Shown in pieces: positions 26,432-34,547 of a DNA stretch of 64,000 nt. This DNA comes from Bremerella volcania (lineage in GTDB: Bacteria > Planctomycetota > Planctomycetia > Pirellulales > Pirellulaceae): contig NZ_CP036289.1 of NCBI RefSeq assembly GCF_007748115.1, positions 1,364,001-1,428,000 of the forward strand, in the 5' to 3' direction. The notes beneath the pieces are model-generated. The model saw nothing but the letters and a program-made list of their open reading frames with translations, was not told the DNA's origin and ran no database searches. Numbering within the stretch: the first letter of the stretch is position 1; each line of letters begins with the position of its first letter. Position numbers and translations under genes: made by a program.

Positions 26432-27961
26432 TTAAGACTCCTCAGCAGCAGGAGGTGCCGGGGGAGCTTCGTCGGAAGGCATTGCCTCCGTTGGTGTTGG
26501 GGCAAAGGGAAACTGGCCAGGTGCGGATTGTGGTCTTTGGTTGGAAAGGTCAGGTGCAATTGGTGTAAGGTAGGGTGTTGGTGGTTCTGAATCATTTGGC
26601 TCTAAAATAGAGAATCCACCAACGTCCGTAGTGCCGTCTAGCTCATAAGCAGGCCCGCCCAAAAGTAGATCAATCGGGGTCATTGAGGTGTAGAATCGAG
26701 CATCATCTAACATGCACCTTGGCCTTTTCAGCCAATCGAGTCTTACCGGAATTCCAACTTGTATTTGGGTATTGTCAGATCCGTAAAGGCTGTCGAGAAG
26801 TTCCCTTGGAACATTGCGAGTAACGCGAACAACGAGTCTCGTATTTGGAGATGCTTCGACAAGACCACTGTCGTAAAATTCCTGGAGAGATAGTTCTGAA
26901 CTGGGATCACCTTCAAGATAAACAAGGCAATCGCTTGGGCTCGCTTCAATTTCCGTTACACCATTCGGCCAAACGATTCTAATCGTAGGGTAAGTAATGT
27001 CCAATAAACTCAGCACCTCTTTTGAAGTTGCTCTGACGGTTACTGTTGCTTGTAATAAATCATGTCCATTGGTGTGAATGTTACCAACAGAGCATTTCTC
27101 GATGATGATCGAATTTGCGCGAATAGACTCGACATGCATGATTTGAATTGCCGTCGCTGCAAACAATAAGACACACGTGAGAATTGCTGCTTTAGTCGTA
27201 CTGCCCAGCCAATTTGAATCAATCGGGTCATGCGAGATCGTCGATGTGCATTTAGCCACTATGGCGACTGGAACGGCGAAAGACAGGATTGCGAGAGAAT
27301 AAACAAACCATCCAACAATGACATCAATTGGCACGAAGATGTACTTTAGTGACCATCTCGTGAATTCGTCGTTTTCGGTCATGTGTGCCGGTGATGATAG
27401 TCGTGAAATGCTGTTCTCGAAATCAAGATTTCGAGCAAGCATGATGTGGTATTCACTGAAAAAGTAAATTGCCCAGTCTGTTGCAAAACGTAGAAAGAAA
27501 AAGACTGCTGCGGATGCGAGGAAAAGAACGAAAATTCGTCGCCGTTCCTTACGAGCGTCGTGTTCGCTCAGGGAGTTGGGGATACATATAAAGGATGTGA
27601 TCGTCCCGAGGATGAATAAGAGACCGATGACAAAGAGTGGTACAAAGGAAAAAAGCGTTTCCCAAAAAGCAACAGTATGTACGGCAGTATGAAGTCGCCA
27701 AAGTGGGTCTACATCCGAAAGAGTGCAAAAACATCGTGTTGTGGTGGCGAGAAGAAACACTCCAACGATCGCGAGACTGATGATCTCCCTGTGTTTCTTG
27801 TCAAGGAAATCTCTTGCTTTCTGAGCATCTTGAGTAGGCAGGAATATTGCAATATGAGCAAGAGTAGATATCCCACTTATGATGAAGTTAATAAAAACGA
27901 TTGCACCATCGATTAAGCTAGAGATCGCGTCGCTTGATGGTTTGCTTGAACTATCTGTCAT
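26432..27961 (-). CDS. Large membrane protein of unknown function, AT-rich gene
   Basis: 509 residues. Six or so hydrophobic segments in the first 290 residues (for example AIVFINFIISGISTLAHIAIFL, FVPLFVIGLLFILG, AAILTCVLLFAATAIQI) are followed by an extracytoplasmic beta-rich region (about 295-440) and a Pro-rich C-terminus (PYLTPIAPDL, APTPTEAMPSDEAPPAPPA). The coding sequence is visibly more AT-rich than its neighbours and uses more A/T-ending codons, which suggests transfer. No family or catalytic motif was recognised. It is the only gene on this strand in the accessory-looking stretch after argG. Confidence 0.7.
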   Translation of the reverse strand: MTDSSSKPSSDAISSLIDGAIVFINFIISGISTLAHIAIFLPTQDAQKARDFLDKKHREIISLAIVGVFLLATTTRCFCTLSDVDPLWRLHTAVHTVAFWETLFSFVPLFVIGLLFILGTITSFICIPNSLSEHDARKERRRIFVLFLASAAVFFFLRFATDWAIYFFSEYHIMLARNLDFENSISRLSSPAHMTENDEFTRWSLKYIFVPIDVIVGWFVYSLAILSFAVPVAIVAKCTSTISHDPIDSNWLGSTTKAAILTCVLLFAATAIQIMHVESIRANSIIIEKCSVGNIHTNGHDLLQATVTVRATSKEVLSLLDITYPTIRIVWPNGVTEIEASPSDCLVYLEGDPSSELSLQEFYDSGLVEASPNTRLVVRVTRNVPRELLDSLYGSDNTQIQVGIPVRLDWLKRPRCMLDDARFYTSMTPIDLLLGGPAYELDGTTDVGGFSILEPNDSEPPTPYLTPIAPDLSNQRPQSAPGQFPFAPTPTEAMPSDEAPPAPPAAEES

Positions 27962-28325
27962 TTCGCATTCACACTATCCAACTCGTTTTTCGACAATTTT
28001 GACCAGAGCGATTATTCAAAATACCAATCTCAAGGGATAACTAGCAATAAGGTGTTTTCTGCAAATGATTCCGTCATCGGCTCGAAGTCTTGCTACCCGA
28101 TCGAGCAAGCCTTTCTGGAAGAGATGCACCGAGCGTGGTTCTAGACCGTCGCAGCGAGTCCTCTATTTCTCTCACGTTTTAAAAAACTGGCGCGCGCACT
28201 ATCTTCAGGCACCCACACGCTGGTATACCTAAGACATGCCTGGAGACGTTCCCCGCAAACCTATCTTTTTCATCCGCGTGTCACAAGCCAGAGACCACGA
28301 CCACCAGACCGTATCGAGTATCGCC
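27962..28325. other. Intergenic region, nothing recognised
   Basis: 364 bases between the divergent AT-rich membrane protein gene and the CxxC protein gene. The first 200 bases keep the AT-rich composition of the former. No RNA gene, repeat or terminator is evident. The frame of the downstream gene is open from 28236, but the composition upstream of 28326 does not look coding. Confidence 0.45.
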
Positions 28326-29027
28326 ATGTCATCGCCAAACCCACAACCTGAACGTAGCGGCAAGCTCTCGTCAGAGAGTAAGCCTCAGGTCGTCGTGCGC
28401 GCAGGCAAGGTCTACGTTTGCTCGTCGTGCGGGACGCTGGTGGAAATACCGGCCGATGTGGTCGGGCAACTGGTGATTATGGTCGATCCGGCATCGCAGG
28501 CCGAAGATTCGCCCGACGTGCAGAGCCCGACGTCACAACCCGCCGCGAGCATTTCTACCCAACATGCTGGCGGTAAGGCCGGTACGGCTTCGGTTACCAC
28601 GCAGACTGGCGCTACCTTGGTCGGAGATCGTCCGCGCGCTTGCCGCCGCAAACAAAATCGGCCCCCGCGTCCCAGACGCCCTCACGTGCCCGAGCCGAAC
28701 CGCTTCCACGGCATCACCATCGACGGACTCACCGTTCCACCCGCTGCCCGACTCGATCGCGCCTTGGCGTGGGTCACGTTTCACCTCAAGGTGCTCGACC
28801 GGCAAGAGAGCGAAGTGGACTGGCTGCAGAGGCTGCTGAAGGAACAACGTCGCACATCCGTCGCCAGCGACTATCGCCAACACGCTTCAGGATGTGCTAA
28901 GGAATCGCCTAAACGTAGGCGGGCTCCGCGCCTCAGTCGCAAGCAGCGAAGCGATGCCCACGCCGACGTGGGCATGGCACCCAGGCCGCGCCATTCAAAA
29001 CGCACCAGCAAGCGCGGCCCTCCGTGA
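28326..29027 (+). CDS. CxxC-containing protein of unknown function
   Basis: 233 residues from the ATG at 28326. After a polar start, residues about 27-46 read VRAGKVYVCSSCGTLVEIP, a single CxxC knuckle suggesting a metal site completed by another chain or residue. A low-complexity Ser/Thr/Gln region follows, then a helical block (LDRALAWVTFHLKVLDRQES) and a very basic tail. The last 20-25 codons run through a palindromic repeat (28954-29019), so the C-terminus may have been added or altered by repeat insertion. No signal peptide; family not recognised. The start and the reality of the full length are uncertain. Confidence 0.5.
   Translation: MSSPNPQPERSGKLSSESKPQVVVRAGKVYVCSSCGTLVEIPADVVGQLVIMVDPASQAEDSPDVQSPTSQPAASISTQHAGGKAGTASVTTQTGATLVGDRPRACRRKQNRPPRPRRPHVPEPNRFHGITIDGLTVPPAARLDRALAWVTFHLKVLDRQESEVDWLQRLLKEQRRTSVASDYRQHASGCAKESPKRRRAPRLSRKQRSDAHADVGMAPRPRHSKRTSKRGPP
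28954..29019. repeat. Double-hairpin repeat element overlapping a gene 3' end
   Basis: ATGCCCACG and CGTGGGCAT form a perfect 9-base stem with a four-base loop (28954-28975), followed by a second perfect 8-base inverted repeat (GGCCGCGC at 28984-28991 and GCGCGGCC at 29012-29019). The structure is unusual for coding DNA and looks like an inserted palindromic element. I recall similar hairpins in other planctomycete genomes, but could not check this. Confidence 0.65.
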
Positions 29028-29135
29028 CGATGCGGCCGACAACCGGAACTTCGTGCCGACGGCTTGGAAAAGTCTTCGTGGCCGGTTGCTTGTATGCGCA
29101 TGCGGGGGCAGTCGTCTCGATTGACCCAGAGGTTG

Positions 29136-31424
29136 TTAGTTGTTCCCACTTGCTGGTGGAAAGATGCGATAGCCTTCCCTGGCCAGTTGAATGCGAAATA
29201 GCCCGAAGCTGGTTTTGCCTTGCTTGTCGGGCTCGGTTTGAGCAGTGACGTACAAAACGCTCGGCTCGCTCGGGCCGCCGAAAATGCAATTGGTCGGCAG
29301 ATCGGGCACGGCAATCTTGGCCAACTGCTCGCCAGTCGGGCTGAAGACGTAGACGCCAGCATCGATCCCGCTGCCGGCGGTGGCGTAGACGTTGCCGTGC
29401 AGGTCCATCGCCATGCCGTCGATGCCGCGACGCCCCATGCCGAAGTCGAACAGCTTGGTGGACTCGCCGAACGTACCGTCTTCGTTTATGGCAATCTTCA
29501 GCAGCGAGCGGGCCCCGCCGTATCGGTTGTTGTTGTCGGCCACGTAGGCGGTGGTGCCATCTTGCGAAATCAAGATTCCGTTGGGACGCTCGATCTTGTC
29601 GGTGGCCAGCATCGCTTGTCCGTCGCGAATGAAGTATACCCCCTCGAAGTCGATTTCCTTCGGGGCGTTGCCGCCGTAGCGAGGATCGGTGAAGTAAACG
29701 GTGCCGTTGGGAGCGATGGCCACGTCGTTGGGGCTGTGGAAGTGCTTGCCTTGCCAGTTGTCGACGACCGTGGTGACCTCGCCGTCGAGCGAGCGAATGG
29801 AAACGCGGCGATCCCCTCCACCAGCTCCCTCGCACGAAAGGAGGCGTCCCTGGGCGTCGTGCATCATGCCGTTGGTGTGATTCGAGTCCGCCCGAAAGAT
29901 GGTCGTCTGGCCGGTCTGCGGATCGTATCGCAGCGTTTTGCTTTCGCGCACGTCGCTAAAGAGAATCGCCCCGTCGGCAGCCACGGTTGGACCCTCGGTG
30001 AAGGTACCGCCGCTGTAAACGAGTTCGAGCTTACTGGTCGGCGGCACGAACTGGTCCTGCTGCGTTGGCTGGAAGTGCAAGGGGTCGCGCGGAGCTGGTT
30101 CCGGGTTGGGCATCTGGGTCAGAACCGCTGCCAGTACATTGCGAGCGGCGGTCGCGGCGGCAGGTTCCGAAGTCGGATCGAGCGGACTTTGCTCCAGCGG
30201 ATCGGCCGATACGTCGAACAGCTTGCCGTCGTCGTACAGCTTGAACTGCTGATCGCGGGCAAAGCGAATGTGCGAGAACTGATCCTTGTCCCAGCCGGGA
30301 CGCGGGTCGTAGTGACAGAATACCCAGGGCCGAACGTTCGCCTTCTTGCCCAGCAGTTGCGGGTAGAAGCTCATGCCGTCGATGTCGGCCGGCGTCAGCT
30401 GTTTCCGCTGGGCGGCTTCCAACAAGGTGGGCAGAAAATCGGTCGAGTCGACCAGGTTCGCGTTCTTGCCTGGGGTGATATAACCTGGCCATCGGGCAAT
30501 CAAGGGAACGTGCGTGCCAGCGTCGGTCGTTAGACCCTTGCCGCCAACGACGGGTCCCTCCTTGGTTTGCGAGGTGATTTTGACGTTCGTGCCGTTATCG
30601 CTGTAGAAGAGGATCAGCGTCTTCTCCTTCAAGCCGAGGGCATCGACGTTGGCCACAATCCTGCCGACGCACTTGTCGGTATAGGCCACCATGTCGGCAA
30701 AGTAGCGGGTATCCTCTTCCAGGCGGCGGTTGGGATCGGACCACTCTTTGCTATCCGGCGTGGGCACCATCGGCCAGTGGGGCAAGGCCATCGGATAGTA
30801 AACGAAGAAGGGCTGATCCTTCTGGCTGGCCTTACGGACGTAGTCGTTGATGAAATCGACCCACAGATCGGGGCCGTACTTGCCGTCGATGTTTTGGTGC
30901 AGTGTGCCGTTGATGTTGAGCGTGGGGTTGGCGTACCGAGAACCCTTCAGCTCGGTGTGGCCGCTGTGGTACATGTTGTAGGCGTCGAACCCGGCGTCTG
31001 CGACCTTCATGCCGGTATCGCGGCGCATCTCGGCACCGGGGTAATCAGGCGGGTCGTAGCTTTGCAGCTGCCACTTGCCGGCCATGCACGTTTGATAGCC
31101 GGCCTGTTGCATGAAGTGGCCGATCGTTTTTTCGCTGGGATCGAGAATGCCGAAGTATTTCCAGTTGCGATTGTTGTACTTGCCGGTCATCAGCTGGACG
31201 CGGGTATTGGTACACAGCGGCTGGGCATAGGCGTGCATAAACTGCTGCCCCTGGCCAGCCAACCGATCGAGATGAGGGGTGGCATAGCTGGTGCCGCCGT
31301 AACAGCCGAGCCCTTCCACACCGAGATCATCGGCCATGATCAAGATGATGTTGGGACGCTCGTCGGCCAGAAGCGTGGCAGCGGCAAGCAGAACAATGCC
31401 AAAGACAAGTCGCGAGAAATGCAT
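29136..31424 (-). CDS. Exported sulfatase fused to an SMP-30/gluconolactonase propeller
   Basis: 762 residues with a signal peptide. Residues about 22-450 form a sulfatase (IILIMADDLG metal motif, YSDNGTN second metal motif). The formylglycine site is CTNTR (71-75): Cys is present but the Pro of C-x-P-x-R is Asn. From about 475 an SMP-30/gluconolactonase beta-propeller follows (FTEGPTVAADGAILFSDV, HSPNDVAIAPNGTVYFTDP, RPNGILISQDG), with the acidic and Asn residues expected for a divalent-metal lactonase. No stop or frameshift separates the parts. It may desulfate a sugar and open its lactone. Divergent from the YkvA gene. Confidence 0.88.
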   Translation of the reverse strand: MHFSRLVFGIVLLAAATLLADERPNIILIMADDLGVEGLGCYGGTSYATPHLDRLAGQGQQFMHAYAQPLCTNTRVQLMTGKYNNRNWKYFGILDPSEKTIGHFMQQAGYQTCMAGKWQLQSYDPPDYPGAEMRRDTGMKVADAGFDAYNMYHSGHTELKGSRYANPTLNINGTLHQNIDGKYGPDLWVDFINDYVRKASQKDQPFFVYYPMALPHWPMVPTPDSKEWSDPNRRLEEDTRYFADMVAYTDKCVGRIVANVDALGLKEKTLILFYSDNGTNVKITSQTKEGPVVGGKGLTTDAGTHVPLIARWPGYITPGKNANLVDSTDFLPTLLEAAQRKQLTPADIDGMSFYPQLLGKKANVRPWVFCHYDPRPGWDKDQFSHIRFARDQQFKLYDDGKLFDVSADPLEQSPLDPTSEPAAATAARNVLAAVLTQMPNPEPAPRDPLHFQPTQQDQFVPPTSKLELVYSGGTFTEGPTVAADGAILFSDVRESKTLRYDPQTGQTTIFRADSNHTNGMMHDAQGRLLSCEGAGGGDRRVSIRSLDGEVTTVVDNWQGKHFHSPNDVAIAPNGTVYFTDPRYGGNAPKEIDFEGVYFIRDGQAMLATDKIERPNGILISQDGTTAYVADNNNRYGGARSLLKIAINEDGTFGESTKLFDFGMGRRGIDGMAMDLHGNVYATAGSGIDAGVYVFSPTGEQLAKIAVPDLPTNCIFGGPSEPSVLYVTAQTEPDKQGKTSFGLFRIQLAREGYRIFPPASGNN

Positions 31425-31683
31425 GAAGCGTGCCTGGTACAGGGAAGCGAACGGGGCAGGGGAGTCGAGTGCACGTATGATAATGGACGCTTTCCGCTCG
31501 ATCTACGGTGGCCTGGGAAGCGTCTGGCAAGCGATCGAAATTCCGTCAAATTCCGTCCAAGAATCGTTTGCCAGCGGCGAATTACCTACTTGGGAAGCGT
31601 ATGCGCAAGGCTTTTCTCTTGGGAAGTCCCTGGACATTTGGCTCGCCACCAGTACGATTCCCATGAAAGTGGAGGAACCCCCT

Positions 31684-32073
31684 ATGAGTAAAACGGAAGC
31701 CTACCAGAGGCTGCATGAATATGCCGAAAAGGCGTCGCCGGAAGACGTCCAGAAGATTCGCGAGAAGCTCACCGGCATGAACCGCGGTCCCATCAAAAAG
31801 ATCTGGAGCGACGTGCTTTCCCTCTGGAAGATGATCACCGATCCCAAAGCCAGCTGGACCTCGAAAGCGATCGCGATCGGGGCGGTGCTCTATTTGATTT
31901 CGCCGTTGGACGGCGTGCCGGACCTGCTTCCGCTGGTGGGTCTGACCGACGATGCCGCCGTGATCCTGGCAGCCGTCGCCACGCTGGCATTCGAGTTGAA
32001 GAAGTATCGCGACGCGAAACTGTCGAAGACGGTCGAGGGCAAAAAGAGCCACGCGTCCGCGGCTGCGTCGTAA
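31684..32073 (+). CDS. YkvA family (DUF1232) small membrane protein
   Basis: 129 residues from the ATG at 31684, with GGAGGA upstream; the open frame to 31336 is the shadow of the sulfatase promoter region. The DUF1232 core is SKAIAIGAVLYLISPLDGVPDLLPLVGLTDDAAVI (about 59-95, given here as one conserved segment in pieces: YLISPLD, VPDLLP, LTDDAAVI), with the conserved ISPxDxxPD motif. A charged helical N-terminus and a basic Ala-rich C-terminus flank it. The family has no firm function. Confidence 0.85.
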   Translation: MSKTEAYQRLHEYAEKASPEDVQKIREKLTGMNRGPIKKIWSDVLSLWKMITDPKASWTSKAIAIGAVLYLISPLDGVPDLLPLVGLTDDAAVILAAVATLAFELKKYRDAKLSKTVEGKKSHASAAAS

Positions 32074-32158
32074 TGTTCTGCTAGGCAGGCGGAACAAAAT
32101 TTGCTCTCCTGTGCGGTAAGCTCTACGCTACAAGAACCACCGCGAAGGAGAGAAGCCG

Positions 32159-32980
32159 ATGATCATCGATTGCCATACGCATCTGAATAATTATCACGAA
32201 GAACGCGTTCGCTCGATCACCGATTGCCTGGACAACCTGCAGGAAGAGATGTCGGCCAATCGCGTCGACTACGCATTGGTGCTCAGTTCGTACAAGATCA
32301 CGCCCCATCGGCCTGCCACGCGGGACGTAGTCGAGGCCACGCGCGACTTGGACAACATCGCCGTCGTCGCCGGCATCAGTTATCTGCATTACAAGGAACG
32401 CGATCTCCGCGAGTTGGCCGACTTTCTCCGCGATGGCCTGGTCAAAGGGTTGAAGCTCTACCCCGGCTACGAACCTTTTTACCCGCACGATAAACGCCTG
32501 CAGGTGATCTACGAGCTGGCGATCGAATTCGACGTGCCGGTGATGATCCACAGCGGCGACACGTACAGCCCGACCGGCAAAGTGCGGTATTCGCATCCGC
32601 TGCATATCGACGACGTCGCGGTCGACTTTCCCGACTTGAAGCTGGTCATCTGCCACGTCGGCAATCCGTGGATTCGCGACTGCATGGAGGTCGTCTACAA
32701 GAACGAAAACGCGCACGCCGACATCAGCGGGCTCGTGCTGGGTGAATTCGAAGACCGCTTCGAGCAGTTCATGCTGCAAGAGATTCGAGAGATGATCCTC
32801 TACGCCGGCGAACCGAAATACCTGCTGTACGGCACCGACTGGCCTATCTGCGGCATGAAGAGCTACCTGAAATTCATCCGTGGCCTGGGACTGCCCGAGA
32901 AGAGTTTAGAGCTGATCCTATGGCAGAACGCGGCCCGGCTGTTCAAGCTCGAGGTGAAGGATGGTAAGGTCGTGAACTAG
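32159..32980 (+). CDS. Metal-dependent amidohydrolase (amidohydrolase 2 family)
   Basis: 273 residues with AAGGAGAG before the ATG. The TIM-barrel metal ligands are visible: HxH as His6 and His8 (DCHTHLN), MIHSGD, ICHVGNPW and the late YGTDWP Asp. This is the pattern of ACMSD/2-pyrone-dicarboxylate lactonase-type amidohydrolases, which act on carboxylated ring or lactone substrates or decarboxylate them. The substrate cannot be read from sequence. Cytoplasmic: no signal peptide. It follows the YkvA gene after 85 bases. Confidence 0.86.
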   Translation: MIIDCHTHLNNYHEERVRSITDCLDNLQEEMSANRVDYALVLSSYKITPHRPATRDVVEATRDLDNIAVVAGISYLHYKERDLRELADFLRDGLVKGLKLYPGYEPFYPHDKRLQVIYELAIEFDVPVMIHSGDTYSPTGKVRYSHPLHIDDVAVDFPDLKLVICHVGNPWIRDCMEVVYKNENAHADISGLVLGEFEDRFEQFMLQEIREMILYAGEPKYLLYGTDWPICGMKSYLKFIRGLGLPEKSLELILWQNAARLFKLEVKDGKVVN

Positions 32981-32991
32981 ACCAACAATCT

Positions 32992-33027
32992 TGTCCCCTC
33001 ACCCCCGAGGACGGTGGAGAGGGGACA
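32992..33027. repeat. Convergent intergenic hairpin, terminator- or REP-like
   Basis: TGTCCCCTC (32992-33000) pairs with GAGGGGACA (33019-33027) around an 18-base loop, in the gap between two convergent genes. It belongs to the CCCCTC/GAGGGG palindrome group seen elsewhere in the window and may also end transcription in both directions. Confidence 0.6.
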
Positions 33028-33032
33028 GGATT

Positions 33033-33743
33033 TTAAAGCTTCACGTAATCGTGCCACCGCACCCCATCCGGCAATGCCGGTGACGCGGCGAACTCTAAAT
33101 GCACGATCCGGCGATGTGCGGTCGTGCCTTCTTTCGACATGCTGCTGGCATGGGAAAGCAGGGGCCGCATGGCCAGTACGTCGCCTGCTTGAGCGCTTAA
33201 GACGACCGGCGGCCGTTCTTGCGCGGCGTCCAAAAGGTGCGAGCCTGGGATGACCGACAAGGGGCCGTTTTCCTCGGTCATGGCATCGAGATGAATGCGA
33301 AGCGTAAGCATGCTCGCCAGTAGCGTGTCGCTTGCTTCCAGGTGCGTGATGCCCGCTTTCTGCGTTGGGTTGTGAAAGTGCTTGCTGGCCAGCGTATTGT
33401 CCTTTACCGCGATCGTTCGGTCGCGATGCCACGGCAGCGACCAGCTACGCTCTGGCGGCTTGTCGAAGAACAATCCCCGCACCAGGCCGACTTCCGGGCC
33501 CAGCGTCTGGCGAAGCACGCCGGCCAGCTGCGACGCGTGAGGCAAATCGATCAGCCAGCTCGCGGCCGCCAGCAAATTGCGCGAACCGTAGATGCGTCCG
33601 CGGCTCTCAAGCACCGCCGGGCCTGGGTGGGCCTCGAGTGCCGCGATCAGCCGCGTGCCGAGCTGTTGCATCTGGCTGGCCGAGAAGACGCCCGGCAGCA
33701 TCGCGTAGCCATCTTTTTCGAGCGATTGATGAAAGTTCGACAT
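33033..33743 (-). CDS. Phytanoyl-CoA dioxygenase (PhyH) family protein
   Basis: 236 residues from the ATG at 33743; the longer frame overlaps the divergent RDD gene and is not needed. PhyH features are FHQSLEKDGYAMLPGVFS at the start, the iron ligands His106 and Asp108 (LPWHRDRTIAV), SVIPGSHL, and the distal LLSHASS with Arg residues after it for 2-oxoglutarate binding. It is expected to be a non-haem Fe(II)/2-oxoglutarate oxygenase acting on a small molecule. The distal His-x10-Arg spacing fits the family, but the substrate is unknown. Confidence 0.85.
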   Translation of the reverse strand: MSNFHQSLEKDGYAMLPGVFSASQMQQLGTRLIAALEAHPGPAVLESRGRIYGSRNLLAAASWLIDLPHASQLAGVLRQTLGPEVGLVRGLFFDKPPERSWSLPWHRDRTIAVKDNTLASKHFHNPTQKAGITHLEASDTLLASMLTLRIHLDAMTEENGPLSVIPGSHLLDAAQERPPVVLSAQAGDVLAMRPLLSHASSMSKEGTTAHRRIVHLEFAASPALPDGVRWHDYVKL

Positions 33744-33877
33744 AGTGCCTGGTGAAGTTTGAGAATCATTCAAGAGATCGAGTGTAAATAATTGACACCC
33801 GGGAATCGATCCGATATTTTCGATGCACTTACCCCTTAAGAGAGCCCCCTGTCCTAAACCTTTCGAAGGTCGTTGAA

Positions 33878-34378
33878 ATGAGTCAACTCCACGAGAATCC
33901 ATTTTCGTCCCCGATGACAGAAGAGCCGATGCTGCCCAAGATGAGTCAGGGGACGCCAGTTCCGGCGGGCAAGGGACTTCGGTTCGCCAATTTCTTCATC
34001 GACAACATCGTTCTTAATATCGTCACCTTCGGGATTGGGATGGTGATGGGGGTGATGCTGATCTCGTCCGGCTATGAAGTCGACTCGCAAGGCAATTTCG
34101 TCGGCGTGCCGTTGTGGGTGAATATCGTGATCAACTTCGTGCACATTCCGATCACGCTCGCCTACTACGTCATTCTGGAAGCTGCGCTGGGCCGTACGCT
34201 CGGCAAGCTGGTCACCGGCACGCGCGTGGTCAACGCCGAAGGGAATGACGCGAGCTTTGGCCAGGTCGTGGGCCGCTCGTTTGCCCGCTACATCCCCTTC
34301 GAGGTCTTCTCGTTCCTCGGTCAGACAGGCCGCGGCTGGCACGACTCGCTCAGCAAGACCTACGTGGTGAAGATCTAG
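33878..34378 (+). CDS. RDD family membrane protein
   Basis: 166 residues. The N-terminus contains ENPFSSPMTEEP (NPFxSP motif), then the RDD core: RFANFFIDNIVLN, a first membrane helix (ITFGIGMVMGVMLI region), a loop, a second helix (VNIVINFVHIPITLAYYVIL), GRTLGKLVTGTRVVNAEG and RYIPFEVFS. The family includes transport-associated and sensory proteins, most of unknown role. AAGG precedes the ATG and a strong terminator follows, so this is a single-gene unit. Confidence 0.88.
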   Translation: MSQLHENPFSSPMTEEPMLPKMSQGTPVPAGKGLRFANFFIDNIVLNIVTFGIGMVMGVMLISSGYEVDSQGNFVGVPLWVNIVINFVHIPITLAYYVILEAALGRTLGKLVTGTRVVNAEGNDASFGQVVGRSFARYIPFEVFSFLGQTGRGWHDSLSKTYVVKI

Positions 34379-34415
34379 TTCGATCTCTTAAGCGTTCGAT
34401 CGAACTCGTGAAATC

Positions 34416-34463
34416 AAACAAGGGTGATTCAGAAGCGAACTTCTGAATCACCCTTTGTTTTTT
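34416..34463 (+). terminator. Rho-independent terminator after the RDD gene
   Basis: AAGGGTGATTCAGAA (34420-34434) and its exact complement (34441-34455) close on a six-base loop (GCGAAC) and are followed by TGTTTTTT. The upstream CAAA lengthens the stem. Confidence 0.93.
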
Positions 34464-34547
34464 CCCGTCAGACAAGAGAACGCTTGCCCGATAGAATCGA
34501 ATCCACTGAAACCTGCTTCAAGGATTGCTTGTGAGGGAACAGAGCAC

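Noticed and set aside
31336-31683. N-terminal extension of the YkvA frame
   Set aside because: It would overlap the divergent sulfatase gene and its upstream region; the ATG at 31684 has a clear GGAGGA site and gives the family length.
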